18,574 nucleotides of DNA, taken from JBDTES01 sp039922435 (lineage in GTDB: Bacteria; Patescibacteriota; Saccharimonadia; Saccharimonadales; UBA4665). The stretch spans positions 1 through 18,574 of the forward strand of contig JBDTES010000033.1 in NCBI GenBank assembly GCA_039922435.1. Reading direction: 5' to 3'. A program made the translations under genes and the position numbers. The notes below the pieces were generated by a model. That model saw only the letters and a list, made by a program, of their open reading frames with translations, had not been told where the DNA came from and did not search any database. Of this stretch, positions 8,393-14,881 are shown in pieces (position 1 is the first letter of the stretch; the number at the start of each line of letters is the position of its first letter).

Positions 8393-8419
8393 ACCCGTGC
8401 TATCGAATTCGTTAAATAG
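8393..8419 (+). repeat. rny 3'-end repeat, copy 2
   Basis: In the frame of the rny tail this reads TRAIEFVK and a TAG stop, against TRAIEFAK in rny itself. Three of the four differences from copy 1 lie at or next to codon third positions and only one residue changes, as if the sequence was once coding. It lies in the spacer before the phosphatase gene and now belongs to no open frame of useful length. It also supplies TTAAAT (8412-8417), which may serve as a -10 box. Confidence 0.7.
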
Positions 8420-8428
8420 AGAAACTCC

Positions 8429-8962
8429 ATGAAGACAGTTTATTTCGGCAGACATGGTCAGGCGATTGCGAACCAGCAAGGCTTATTGGCTGGTTCGCAG
8501 ACTGATTCGCCACTTACTAGGCAAGGAGAGTCCGAGGCAGCTGAATTGGCAAGGTCTTTCGGAAAGCTCCAAATTGATCTTATTGTCAGTTCACCACTAG
8601 AACGCGCTTTTAAGACTGCAGAGATTGTAGCCGAGCAGATCGGTTATAAAAAGGATATATTAGTTGAGCCGCTATTTATCGAGAGGGACTTTGGTAGCGC
8701 AACCAATCGACCGAGGGCAGAGGCGTTTACAATGCTCGATAACGGGTTGGCTGAAGGTGCTGAATCGGTCTCGGAGTTCGGAAGTCGGGCCGATAAGGCT
8801 CTTGAATGGCTGAATAAGCGCCCCGAAAAGACTATTCTTGTTGTTAGCCACGCCGGTTTTGGGCAAATTCTGGGAACTCGTGCTCGTGGTGGCAGAGCCC
8901 AAGACTTTTTACAATTTGATAGTCTTTCTAATGCCAGCTTTTTTAAATTTAGACTAGAATAG
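8429..8962 (+). CDS. Histidine phosphatase (phosphoglycerate-mutase-like) family protein
   Basis: A 177-residue member of the histidine phosphatase superfamily, which moves phosphate through a phospho-histidine. The RHG motif with nucleophile His9 is at residues 8-10, Arg59 lies in SSPLERAFKTAE, Glu85 in IERDFG is the likely proton donor, and the second catalytic His141 is in VVSHAGFGQ. The size fits broad-specificity phosphatases (PhoE/CobC/SixA-like) rather than a dedicated glycolytic mutase; the substrate cannot be told. It overlaps nothing and is followed after only 5 bp by the first CYTH gene, so the two are probably linked. The -10 box of that next gene overlaps this gene's stop codon. 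Confidence 0.85.
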   Translation: MKTVYFGRHGQAIANQQGLLAGSQTDSPLTRQGESEAAELARSFGKLQIDLIVSSPLERAFKTAEIVAEQIGYKKDILVEPLFIERDFGSATNRPRAEAFTMLDNGLAEGAESVSEFGSRADKALEWLNKRPEKTILVVSHAGFGQILGTRARGGRAQDFLQFDSLSNASFFKFRLE

Positions 8963-8967
8963 AGTCT

Positions 8968-9561
8968 ATGCAGCAAGAAATCGAAGCCAAGTTTTTAAAT
9001 ATAGATTTTGATAGCATTCGCTCGAAGCTAAAGGAACTTGACGCGACTTGTGTGCATTCTATGCGATTGATGCACCGAACTGTGCTTGATTATCCGGATA
9101 GGCGCTTGGATGGTCAGGATTCATGGATCCGGGTTCGTGATGAGGCCGATAAAATAACGCTGACGTACAAGACTATAGCCGAGAAAAAATTGGGTGGAGC
9201 CACCGAAATAGAAGTTATAGTTAGTAGTTACCAGAAAACTATCGAAATATTTGAGGCTGTCGGTATGGTAGTTTATGCTTCCCAAGATTCGAAACGAGAG
9301 ACTCGGCAACTAGGTGATGCCGAGGTGGTGCTAGATGAGTGGCCCTGGCTAAATCCATACATTGAGATTGAGGCGGATTCTGAAGCGGCAGTTAAGAAAG
9401 CTGCCAAGCAGCTGGGACTTGATTGGGAACTAGCTGTTTTTGGTGGCATAACAACAGCTTATCGGGCGCAGTACCCAGATATCCGGCAGGGTGAACATAT
9501 TTCGACAATCCCAGAGATAAAATTTGATTTGCCTCGGCCAGACTGGTTCGTTAAAAACTAA
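8968..9561 (+). CDS. CYTH domain protein, copy 1
   Basis: CYTH (CyaB/thiamine triphosphatase) proteins form a beta tunnel that binds tri- or pyrophosphate substrates with divalent metals. The 197-residue protein has the diagnostic ExExK motif at residues 4-8 (EIEAK), a WIRVRDE strand (basic tunnel residues), TLTYK, an ExE strand (TEIEV), and VVLDEWPWLNPYIEIE, where the two final glutamates match the metal-binding strand. The architecture is complete. Possible activities in the family are inorganic triphosphatase, thiamine triphosphatase or class IV adenylate cyclase; the sequence alone cannot choose, although inorganic triphosphatase is the more common activity in bacteria. It is the first of three tandem paralogues. 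TAGAAT at 8955-8960 ends 7 nt before the ATG, suggesting leaderless expression. Confidence 0.85.
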   Translation: MQQEIEAKFLNIDFDSIRSKLKELDATCVHSMRLMHRTVLDYPDRRLDGQDSWIRVRDEADKITLTYKTIAEKKLGGATEIEVIVSSYQKTIEIFEAVGMVVYASQDSKRETRQLGDAEVVLDEWPWLNPYIEIEADSEAAVKKAAKQLGLDWELAVFGGITTAYRAQYPDIRQGEHISTIPEIKFDLPRPDWFVKN

Positions 9562-9603
9562 ATATTCTCAATATAATGAGTATTATTGGTATATTGTAGG
9601 TAT

Positions 9604-10191
9604 ATGAATCAAGAGATCGAAGCAACTTTCTTAAATATGGATTATGATACTGTGCGCCAGCGGTTAATGCAGGTAGGTGCAAAGTGCGAAAAGCCTCAGC
9701 ACGATATGTTCCGAGTAGTCTATGATTACCCGGACTTACGACTTGATAAAATTGCTGCTTGGGTACGAGTCCGCCGCGAAGGCGATAAGATAACCATGAC
9801 TTTTAAACACCGTCAGGCCGAAACTATTGAAGGCATGAAGGAGGTCGAATTGGTAGTTAGTAGCTACGACGATGCCTGTGCCTTTCTGGAGGCGATTGGT
9901 TTGGTCGAAAAAGCTCGGCAGGAAACTCGGAGGGAAGTGTGGCGTTTAGATGAGTGCGAGATTATGCTCGACGAATGGCCCTGGATTCCACCATATATAG
10001 AGGTAGAAGGTCCTAGTGAGATTGCCGTAAAGGCAGCGTCTAAAAAGCTGGGGTTCGATTACGGTGCAGCACTTTTTGATAGTGCTGATGGAGTTTATCA
10101 AGAGTATTTTGACGTGACTCGAACCGAAATATCAACTGTACCAATTACATTTGGCCCAGTACCAGATTGGTTAGAAGCAAAGCGCCGATGA
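9604..10191 (+). CDS. CYTH domain protein, copy 2, with ExExK changed to ExExT
   Basis: The second tandem CYTH paralogue, 195 residues from the ATG at 9604. This start aligns exactly with the MxQEIE starts of copies 1 and 3; an upstream in-frame TTG at 9586 would add six residues that have no counterpart. It keeps WVRVRRE, MTFKHR, KEVEL and IMLDEWPWIPPYIEVE. The diagnostic motif at residues 4-8 reads EIEAT: the lysine that normally helps bind the substrate phosphates is threonine. It may be inactive, altered in specificity, or a regulatory partner. TATAAT (9572-9577) and TATATT (9590-9595) lie just upstream, so it may have its own promoter within the cluster. The gene ends in TGA. Confidence 0.85.
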   Translation: MNQEIEATFLNMDYDTVRQRLMQVGAKCEKPQHDMFRVVYDYPDLRLDKIAAWVRVRREGDKITMTFKHRQAETIEGMKEVELVVSSYDDACAFLEAIGLVEKARQETRREVWRLDECEIMLDEWPWIPPYIEVEGPSEIAVKAASKKLGFDYGAALFDSADGVYQEYFDVTRTEISTVPITFGPVPDWLEAKRR

Positions 10192-10213
10192 TCGTCTTCG
10201 GTATTGGAGATAT

Positions 10214-10816
10214 ATGAATCAAGAAATAGAAGTAAAGTTTTTAGATGTTGAGTTTTCGGATATCCGTCGTCAGTTGACAGAACTGGGCGGTGTCTGTAAA
10301 CAGCCTAGCCAGCTTATGAAGCGAGCGGTTATGGATTATCCTGATAAACGGCTTAGAGATAGGAAAGATGTCTGGTCGTGGATACGAATTCGTGATGAAG
10401 GAAATCGCATACTCATAACCTATAAGCAAGTAGCCAAGAATGACTCGCGCCGGACCGATGAAATTGAATATGAAGCTTCGTCCTACGATAGTGCTGTCAA
10501 AACGTTTGAGGCTATTGGGCTTAAAAAGTGGTCAGAGCAGGAAACCAGGCGCGAGGCTTGGGAATGTAATGGCTGTGAAGTTATGCTAGACGAGTGGCCC
10601 TGGATACCGCCGTTGATAGAAATTGAGGGGCCGGATATATCGGATGTGCGTGATTTATCTAAACTTTTGAATCTCTCGTGGGCTAATCATGAAAAGGGAA
10701 ACGCTGACGTAGTTTATCGAATGCATTATCCTGGTATGACAAAGTTCGAGACCGTTGGTGACATTGAATATTTAGGATTTGATAAATTGCCACGGTGGCT
10801 GAAGGATCGACAGTGA
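10214..10816 (+). CDS. CYTH domain protein, copy 3
   Basis: The third tandem CYTH paralogue, 200 residues. ExExK is intact (EIEVK, residues 4-8), with WIRIRDE, LITYK, DEIEY and VMLDEWPWIPPLIEIE in the same order as the other copies. The DEWPW signature is shared by all three, showing that they arose by local duplication. The stop TGA overlaps the GTG start of ymdB (GTGA, 10813-10816), so translation of the two is probably coupled. GGAG at 10206-10209 is close to the start. Substrate unknown: tri-/polyphosphate hydrolysis or nucleotide cyclisation are the family's options. Confidence 0.85.
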   Translation: MNQEIEVKFLDVEFSDIRRQLTELGGVCKQPSQLMKRAVMDYPDKRLRDRKDVWSWIRIRDEGNRILITYKQVAKNDSRRTDEIEYEASSYDSAVKTFEAIGLKKWSEQETRREAWECNGCEVMLDEWPWIPPLIEIEGPDISDVRDLSKLLNLSWANHEKGNADVVYRMHYPGMTKFETVGDIEYLGFDKLPRWLKDRQ

Positions 10817-11610
10817 ATATACTCTATATTGGCGATATTATGGCGGAGCCCGGTATCGTCGTGGTTGAAAAACTATTGCCGGATTTAAAGCGCGAGAAAT
10901 CGATTGATTTTGTAGTATCTCAGGCCGAAAACGTAACCGCTGGCAAGGGAATGAGCTTAGTTGATTACGAACGGCTAAAAAAGGCCGGTGTTGATGCATT
11001 TACGGGCGGTAATCACACCGTTGCGCGGCCAGAACTGTTTCCGCTGCTCGAAAACCCTAACGAACCGGTAGTTGGTCCGGCCAATATGCATGATTGTCCT
11101 GGACCAGGCTACAAATATATTGAATCACCTCAAGGTAGAGTATTGGTGGTTAGTCTACTGGGCGGAATTGTTGGTAAGCAAGCCGATACGCCGGTCGATA
11201 ATCCGTTACAGACAATTGACCGAATCCTAGCCCGTGAAACAATTGATAACAGATGTGCAGTAGTAATAAACTTTCACGGCGATTACTCCAGTGAGAAGCT
11301 GATTATTGGTCATTATTTAGACGGACGAGCTAGTCTGGTAGTGGGTGATCATTGGCACGTTCAGACGGCCGACGCACAGGTATTACCCAAGGGCACAGCT
11401 CATATTTCGGACGTTGGTATGTGCGGGTCGCTTGATTCATCTTTGGGTGTAACTTTTGGATCGGTTATTCCACGGTGGCGCGATGGTCTGCAGACCAGAA
11501 ACTTGATTGAGGAGACGGGACGAATGCAGTTTAACGCTGTGCTGGCTTCGATTAATTCTGAGACCGGTCGTGCTGAATCGATTGTCAATATACGAAAGAT
11601 TGTTGCATAA
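10813..11610 (+). CDS. ymdB: YmdB-family calcineurin-like phosphodiesterase
   Basis: A metallophosphoesterase of the TIGR00282/YmdB family; B. subtilis YmdB hydrolyses 2',3'-cyclic nucleotides and affects RNase Y-dependent gene expression and biofilm formation. Conserved metal-site segments are all present: IGDI near the start, SQAENVTAGKG, TGGNH, NFHGD, and the VVGDHWHVQTAD motif, followed by the family's GTAHISDVGMCG. Length is 265 residues, normal for the family. I chose GTG at 10813 because the protein then begins MNILYIGDI, exactly like family members; an earlier in-frame start at 10795 would add a meaningless stretch. The 4-bp overlap with the third CYTH gene indicates coupled translation. 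Confidence 0.92.
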   Translation: MNILYIGDIMAEPGIVVVEKLLPDLKREKSIDFVVSQAENVTAGKGMSLVDYERLKKAGVDAFTGGNHTVARPELFPLLENPNEPVVGPANMHDCPGPGYKYIESPQGRVLVVSLLGGIVGKQADTPVDNPLQTIDRILARETIDNRCAVVINFHGDYSSEKLIIGHYLDGRASLVVGDHWHVQTADAQVLPKGTAHISDVGMCGSLDSSLGVTFGSVIPRWRDGLQTRNLIEETGRMQFNAVLASINSETGRAESIVNIRKIVA

Positions 11611-11629
11611 GCGTAAATATTGGTATACT
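11600..11629 (+). promoter_or_regulatory. Promoter of the LysM-like gene
   Basis: TATACT at 11624-11629, with TTGTTG at 11600-11605 (18-bp spacer, inside the ymdB end) as the best -35 candidate. A strong Shine-Dalgarno AGGAGGG (11660-11666) lies 7 nt before the ATG at 11674. Confidence 0.45.
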
Positions 11630-11673
11630 TAACCTATAAACGTCTAAAATGGTGGGACGAGGAGGGTTACATT

Positions 11674-12177
11674 ATGAGAGTTAAAACAAGTTTAATGACT
11701 ACACTGGGACTAGCTAGTAGCTTGGTATTATTGGCCCTGGTCGCCTTGGCACTACAGCCAGTTACAGCAAACGCAGCAGCTAAATCTAAAGATAAACCTA
11801 GCACTGAATCATCGCAGAAAAGTGATAAAGAAACTAAGGATGATAGCCAAGTTAAGTCGGCGGGTGTATATAACTACGTAGCTCAGCCAGGTGATTCGTA
11901 CACCAAGATGGCTCGCAAAGCTACCCAGACTTACGGTATTGACCACAAAGTTAATTTGCAGCCAGCTCAGATAGTATTTGTTGAAACTAACCTGACTCAA
12001 TCAGTCGATTCACCACTACTGAATGTTGGTCAAAAAGTAACGATTCAGCAGCAAAATGTCATAGATTGGATCAAAAAGGCTCAAGCATTAACGCCCTCAC
12101 AGATTGCCGATTGGAACTATTACGTCCAATTCGTGGATTTCAATACTAATAACGTCGGCGAATCTCACAAGGCCTAA
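11674..12177 (+). CDS. Secreted LysM-like protein
   Basis: A 167-residue exported protein. The signal peptide covers about residues 1-34 (ends NANAAA). A charged Lys/Asp/Ser linker leads to a LysM-like region: YNYVAQPGDSYTKMARKATQ opens like the LysM YxVxxGDxxxxIA consensus, and LLNVGQKVTIQ closes like its LxxGQxLxIP end. The middle is longer than in a standard LysM (residues about 64-120). LysM binds the glycan of peptidoglycan or chitin, so I infer wall binding outside the membrane. The start at 11674 is set by the very good Shine-Dalgarno and by the signal peptide; an in-frame start further upstream would add residues that spoil it. Confidence 0.75.
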   Translation: MRVKTSLMTTLGLASSLVLLALVALALQPVTANAAAKSKDKPSTESSQKSDKETKDDSQVKSAGVYNYVAQPGDSYTKMARKATQTYGIDHKVNLQPAQIVFVETNLTQSVDSPLLNVGQKVTIQQQNVIDWIKKAQALTPSQIADWNYYVQFVDFNTNNVGESHKA

Positions 12178-12213
12178 GCGGCTCTAATACTAGCAAAACA
12201 TCAATTAATACGC

Positions 12214-12229
12214 TATAATTACCCCTGTT
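12214..12229 (+). promoter_or_regulatory. tRNA-Pro(UGG) promoter, 16 nt shared with tRNA-Pro(CGG)
   Basis: A perfect -10 box TATAAT (12214-12219) is followed by TACCCCTGTT. The whole 16-nt stretch recurs unchanged at 14397-14412 in front of the other tRNA-Pro gene. Here the tRNA starts 119 nt after the -10 box; there it starts 17 nt after, so about 100 nt has been gained here or lost there. Confidence 0.6.
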
Positions 12230-12232
12230 CTG

Positions 12233-12331
12233 TCCTTTGCGGCTACTAGCCGCCCAGGAAAAGAGCAGCCGGAGCGACGAATTTATATCGGCGCACCGCG
12301 AGATGAGAGAAACTAGAGATGTTTGTCTCAT
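12233..12331 (+). other. Structured leader or small RNA before tRNA-Pro(UGG)
   Basis: Two hairpins occupy the extra sequence between promoter and tRNA. The first (12233-12259) is TCCT-tt-GCGGCT, loop ACT, AGCCGC-cc-AGGA. The second (12303-12331) pairs ATGAGA with TCTCAT and AAAC with GTTT around a 7-nt loop, with one mismatch. No protein-coding frame of quality is seen. It could be a leader removed by RNase P during tRNA maturation, or an independent RNA. I do not recognise a family. Confidence 0.4.
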
Positions 12332-12337
12332 TACTAT

Positions 12338-12453
<116 letters not shown>

Positions 12454-12607
12454 CTGAAAATGGGATTTGGTTATGTGACAGATGTTCTGCTAAAGGCAGA
12501 AGATCATAGTCGTGAGGGTCTTGGAGTTGTGTCACGCGCAGATGCTTGCATTGAACATGACGCAACGTATAAAGGACTTTAGCCCGCTGATTCTGTCTCC
12601 CTGACCA
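12454..12607 (+). repeat. Downstream tRNA-Pro module A with tRNA 3'-end remnant
   Basis: This non-coding stretch is related to 14535-14689 behind the other tRNA-Pro gene: shared blocks include AGGCA-AAGATC-TAG, TCGTG, GGTC-TGGAGT and TGCTTG. It has an internal stem TTCTGC/GCAGAA (12485-12490 and 12496-12501). It ends in a 15-nt near-copy (one mismatch) of the 3' end of tRNA-Pro(UGG) at 12593-12607. The distance from CCA to CCA is 193 bp. The rest of the gap to 12714 holds only a weak -10 box (GATAAT, 12672-12677) and AGGAG (12702-12706) for the next gene. Confidence 0.6.
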
Positions 12608-12714
12608 TATAAAAATCGCTGCAGATTTGGGCGGTGACTTCTAGTTTTACTTGCTACCCTATTAGTTGTAGGATAATCGTATAGCTAGATTACTAAAGCA
12701 TAGGAGTAATTTAA

Positions 12715-13701
12715 ATGACCGGTGATGTAATGAGCCCCCGCGCGGTACACGAGGTCCTTACGACGAATTTTACTGATCGATATATCCAGCGTAGCCATCT
12801 TGGCCCGTTTGCGCACTCTGTCGGCTATGACTCAGATAATCCGCTCTGCGATTATGAAAAAACCTGGTGGGAAGCACTTCCAAATAAGTGGAGTGAATCA
12901 GTAAGTACGAGGATCGTGAGTAAAATGAACCGGCTTAGCCTCCGAGAGTTTGGAAATTTATTTGTTGAGCCTTTGGCTGAAAGGGCAGAAACCATAAAAG
13001 GCGCGTTGCACGACTTCCCTGTGGCGTTCATAAATGGCCATAGCCTAGATTTGCAAGCAGCGTTACCACTAGTGGCGGCCAGTATTGGTATTGCTCATAG
13101 CATTGAGAAAGGGGATTACCGGCAAAATCTTGAAGACATGATCAGGCTATCGCATGGGGTAGCAACCAGAGCTCTTGCGCCGATAATACTTGGCCGTGAG
13201 AGATTTACGCCACGGTTGCCTTTTATGCGTATAGCCCAGTTAGCTGTGAATGCTCATTTGTCATTTCCAGTGAATAAGCAAATGAACCAATCGAGTATAC
13301 CTAAGAAATTTACACATGACTACAATGTAAGACTTAAAGAGAATTGTGTAGGTATTGCCAAATCTGAGACTACGCACCCGCTGGGTTTTAAGACGCTATG
13401 GGCATTATCGCCAGGAGGTACTCCAGACACCAAAGTTGAGGAGAGTTCTGGAGGTGAGATTTTCACAAAGAGGATTGAGCCGGCTACTGTTGATTTTATC
13501 GCACGCCTAGGCTGTGGACTATTGCCTGTTTATACCAGCTTTGGTAAGTGTAAGTCTCCCACGGCAGTAGAATTTGGGGATATTATTCCACCTAATCTAG
13601 TGAATGTCGGGACACTTTCAGGCATAATGACAGACTTGGCGGCCTTCCGCCGCAAGCACGGCGAAGGAAATGTCTATTACGAGGGTGAACGAGCGGTATA
13701 G
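12715..13701 (+). CDS. Uncharacterised protein, possibly a divergent PlsC-like acyltransferase
   Basis: A 328-residue soluble-looking protein that I do not recognise with confidence. Four segments fall in the order and rough spacing of glycerol-phosphate/lysophospholipid acyltransferase motifs: PVAFINGHSLDLQAALPL (102-119; compare NHxSxxD, but the His-Asp gap here is HxxD, not HxxxxD), LSPGGTPD (231-238; compare FPEGTRS), GLLPVYTSFG (268-277; compare the PV strand), and VEFGDIIPP (285-293; compare V.FG.PI.P). The His-Asp spacing and the missing Glu-Gly-Thr weaken the case, so activity is doubtful. AGGAG lies 8 nt before the ATG. It sits alone between tRNA-Pro modules, in what looks like an accessory segment, with no operon partner. 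Confidence 0.55.
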   Translation: MTGDVMSPRAVHEVLTTNFTDRYIQRSHLGPFAHSVGYDSDNPLCDYEKTWWEALPNKWSESVSTRIVSKMNRLSLREFGNLFVEPLAERAETIKGALHDFPVAFINGHSLDLQAALPLVAASIGIAHSIEKGDYRQNLEDMIRLSHGVATRALAPIILGRERFTPRLPFMRIAQLAVNAHLSFPVNKQMNQSSIPKKFTHDYNVRLKENCVGIAKSETTHPLGFKTLWALSPGGTPDTKVEESSGGEIFTKRIEPATVDFIARLGCGLLPVYTSFGKCKSPTAVEFGDIIPPNLVNVGTLSGIMTDLAAFRRKHGEGNVYYEGERAV

Positions 13702-13820
13702 AAGTGCCGACGAAAGAAGCGGTATACTTTGTTTGGTCGAAAACTGCTAGTTAGTTGGACGACCGTCATTTTATCAACTAGGAATACTTATGTAGGAACT
13801 GGTTAGAGTAATGCTAGTGC

Positions 13821-13848
13821 TTGCTAATGTAAGTGATGATAGTACAAT
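13821..13848 (+). promoter_or_regulatory. Promoter for the 162-residue orphan gene
   Basis: TTGCTA (13821-13826), a 16-bp spacer and TACAAT (13843-13848), followed by AAGGAG (13859-13864), which is 9 nt before the ATG at 13874. The preceding spacer (13702-13820) holds another -10-like TATACT near 13722 but nothing else I can name. Confidence 0.5.
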
Positions 13849-13873
13849 TCTCATAATTAAGGAGTAAATAGAT

Positions 13874-14362
13874 ATGAGTTTTGAGCTTGTTCAAAGACTG
13901 ACTGCATCACCCAGTGGTCGTAGAGTTAACGTTCTTGGTAGTAATCCTCGGGTTGCAAGGGTTCTCTTGGACGCTGGCGCCGGAGTGGATTTAGACTATA
14001 TGGGTAGTTCGGAGTTTGAGGGTAGAGTAGTTGAATGGTCTGCCGCTAGGATTGCTAGTGTAGCTAAAAAGTTGAGGGTAGTTACTCGAGCTTTTGTACA
14101 ACCTGACCAGACTGAAAATATATATTTTGTATGTACTGACAGACAGGCAACAGTTACTTTGCCGGAGTGGTCCGAATGGGCTAATAACCATTATAGTTTA
14201 GAGCCTACAGGGTTTTTTAGGGGTGATGCTACTGATAGAGTGTTGGATTCGAGTGCCGAGCCTGTAGCCTGGTGGGCCTTAACCGAAGATTTGATTTGGT
14301 CACGTAAACCAGAGGTTGCCGATAATATCAAAAGTGCCTTTGCAGCTGTAGCTTTACGATAA
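13874..14362 (+). CDS. Uncharacterised protein with a YMGSSEFE motif
   Basis: A 162-residue soluble protein without signal peptide or membrane helix. The distinctive segment is DLDYMGSSEFEGRVVEWSAARI (residues about 39-60). From memory, YMGSxEFE followed by a small/acidic stretch occurs in small proteins of unknown function carried by phages and other mobile elements, so this gene may be of mobile origin; I cannot verify that here. Several tryptophans cluster in the C-terminal half (WSEWANN, WWALTEDLIW). It has its own promoter and ribosome binding site and ends 56 bp before tRNA-Pro(CGG). No function is proposed. Confidence 0.6.
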   Translation: MSFELVQRLTASPSGRRVNVLGSNPRVARVLLDAGAGVDLDYMGSSEFEGRVVEWSAARIASVAKKLRVVTRAFVQPDQTENIYFVCTDRQATVTLPEWSEWANNHYSLEPTGFFRGDATDRVLDSSAEPVAWWALTEDLIWSRKPEVADNIKSAFAAVALR

Positions 14363-14396
14363 GCTTAGGTAAGTTTATCTTTTGGCCTGAATAGAG

Positions 14397-14412
14397 TATA
14401 ATTACCCCTGTT
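14397..14412 (+). promoter_or_regulatory. tRNA-Pro(CGG) promoter, duplicate of 12214-12229
   Basis: TATAAT (14397-14402) followed by the same TACCCCTGTT as in front of tRNA-Pro(UGG). The tRNA begins at 14419, so its 5' leader is about 10 nt at most. Confidence 0.6.
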
Positions 14413-14416
14413 AATT

Positions 14417-14491
<75 letters not shown>

Positions 14492-14495
<4 letters not shown>

Positions 14496-14534
14496 ATTAA
14501 AACTCCTCGGCTTGTCCGGGGTGTTTTAATTGGT
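14492..14534 (+). terminator. Terminator hairpin starting in the tRNA CCA
   Basis: ACCAATTAAAAC (14492-14503) pairs with its perfect complement at 14523-14534. A T-T mismatch follows, then a second helix CCTCGG/CCGGGG (one G-U) around the loop CTTGT. As with tRNA-Pro(UGG), the stem uses the discriminator and CCA. Confidence 0.7.
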
Positions 14535-14689
14535 GTTGGGTTGTTGGGTTTGGGCCACGACCAGAGCTTTTGCAGTAGGCAAAAGATCGTAGGTCGTGGT
14601 GGTCGTGGAGTGAGGACGCTCACAGGTGCTTGTACCGAGCACGCTGCAGCGGAGAAGCACGAAGTGCGCTAATCCCGCCACCCCGACCA
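14535..14689 (+). repeat. Downstream tRNA-Pro module B with tRNA 3'-end remnant
   Basis: This module is related to module A (12454-12607) and has the same period: 194 bp from CCA to CCA. It begins with a nested stem: CACGACC and GGTCGTG enclose CTTTTGC/GCAAAAG (about 14555-14597). Further small stems follow (GTGAG/CTCAC and GCAC/GTGC). It ends in a 19-nt perfect copy of the tRNA-Pro(CGG) 3' end (14671-14689). CGTGGTG near 14595 could pair with CACCCCG of the remnant at six of seven positions, like a decayed acceptor stem. No coding frame is credible. Confidence 0.6.
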
Positions 14690-14729
14690 AAATAAATCCA
14701 CCAGCTTCTTCTGGTGGTTTTATTTTGGT
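14686..14729 (+). terminator. Third CCA-anchored hairpin
   Basis: ACCAAAATAAA (14686-14696) pairs with 14719-14729. A T-T mismatch and a perfect CCACCAG/CTGGTGG helix follow, around the loop CTTCTT. The plan (long AT-rich stem, T-T mismatch, GC-rich upper stem) copies the hairpin at 14492-14534 with different sequence, and it again starts at the CCA of a tRNA 3' end. Confidence 0.6.
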
Positions 14730-14852
14730 TTGGAAGTAGCGTGGTGCGGAATCAACCTGTGGGTTCGCGTACAAGAGCATAGCTTGAAAAGGTGCTTACA
14801 TCCTTTAAGCGAGTATCGTAGGAAAGAGGCGAGGCCTATAATCTCGCATGTT

Positions 14853-14881
14853 CCGACTAATTAAAATCCCCAACTTGTCTG
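14853..14881 (+). repeat. Decayed copy of tRNA 3' end plus terminator
   Basis: CCGACTAATTAAAA and, seven bases on, CTTGTC match the end of tRNA-Pro(CGG) and its first terminator (14489-14516) with a one-base gap and several changes. The right arm of the hairpin is mostly lost. Between 14730 and 14852 I see only a small stem GCGAG/CTCGC (about 14829-14847) and GGTGCTTACAT near 14792, which resembles a block of modules A and B. Confidence 0.45.

Noticed and set aside
12233..12331. Small SRP (4.5S) RNA, because of GGAAAAGAGCAGCC
   Set aside because: Only a partial resemblance; the GGAA loop closed by C-G pairs and the symmetric helix of SRP RNA cannot be built.
14551..14597. A degenerate tRNA-Tyr, since CAGTAGG could be read as an anticodon loop with GTA
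   Set aside because: No U33, no D arm and no long variable arm; the hairpin fits as well as a plain stem.
14526..14780. Minus-strand 84-residue frame across module B
   Set aside because: No start signals, it crosses the tRNA remnant and a hairpin, and is low in complexity; the non-coding explanation is better.
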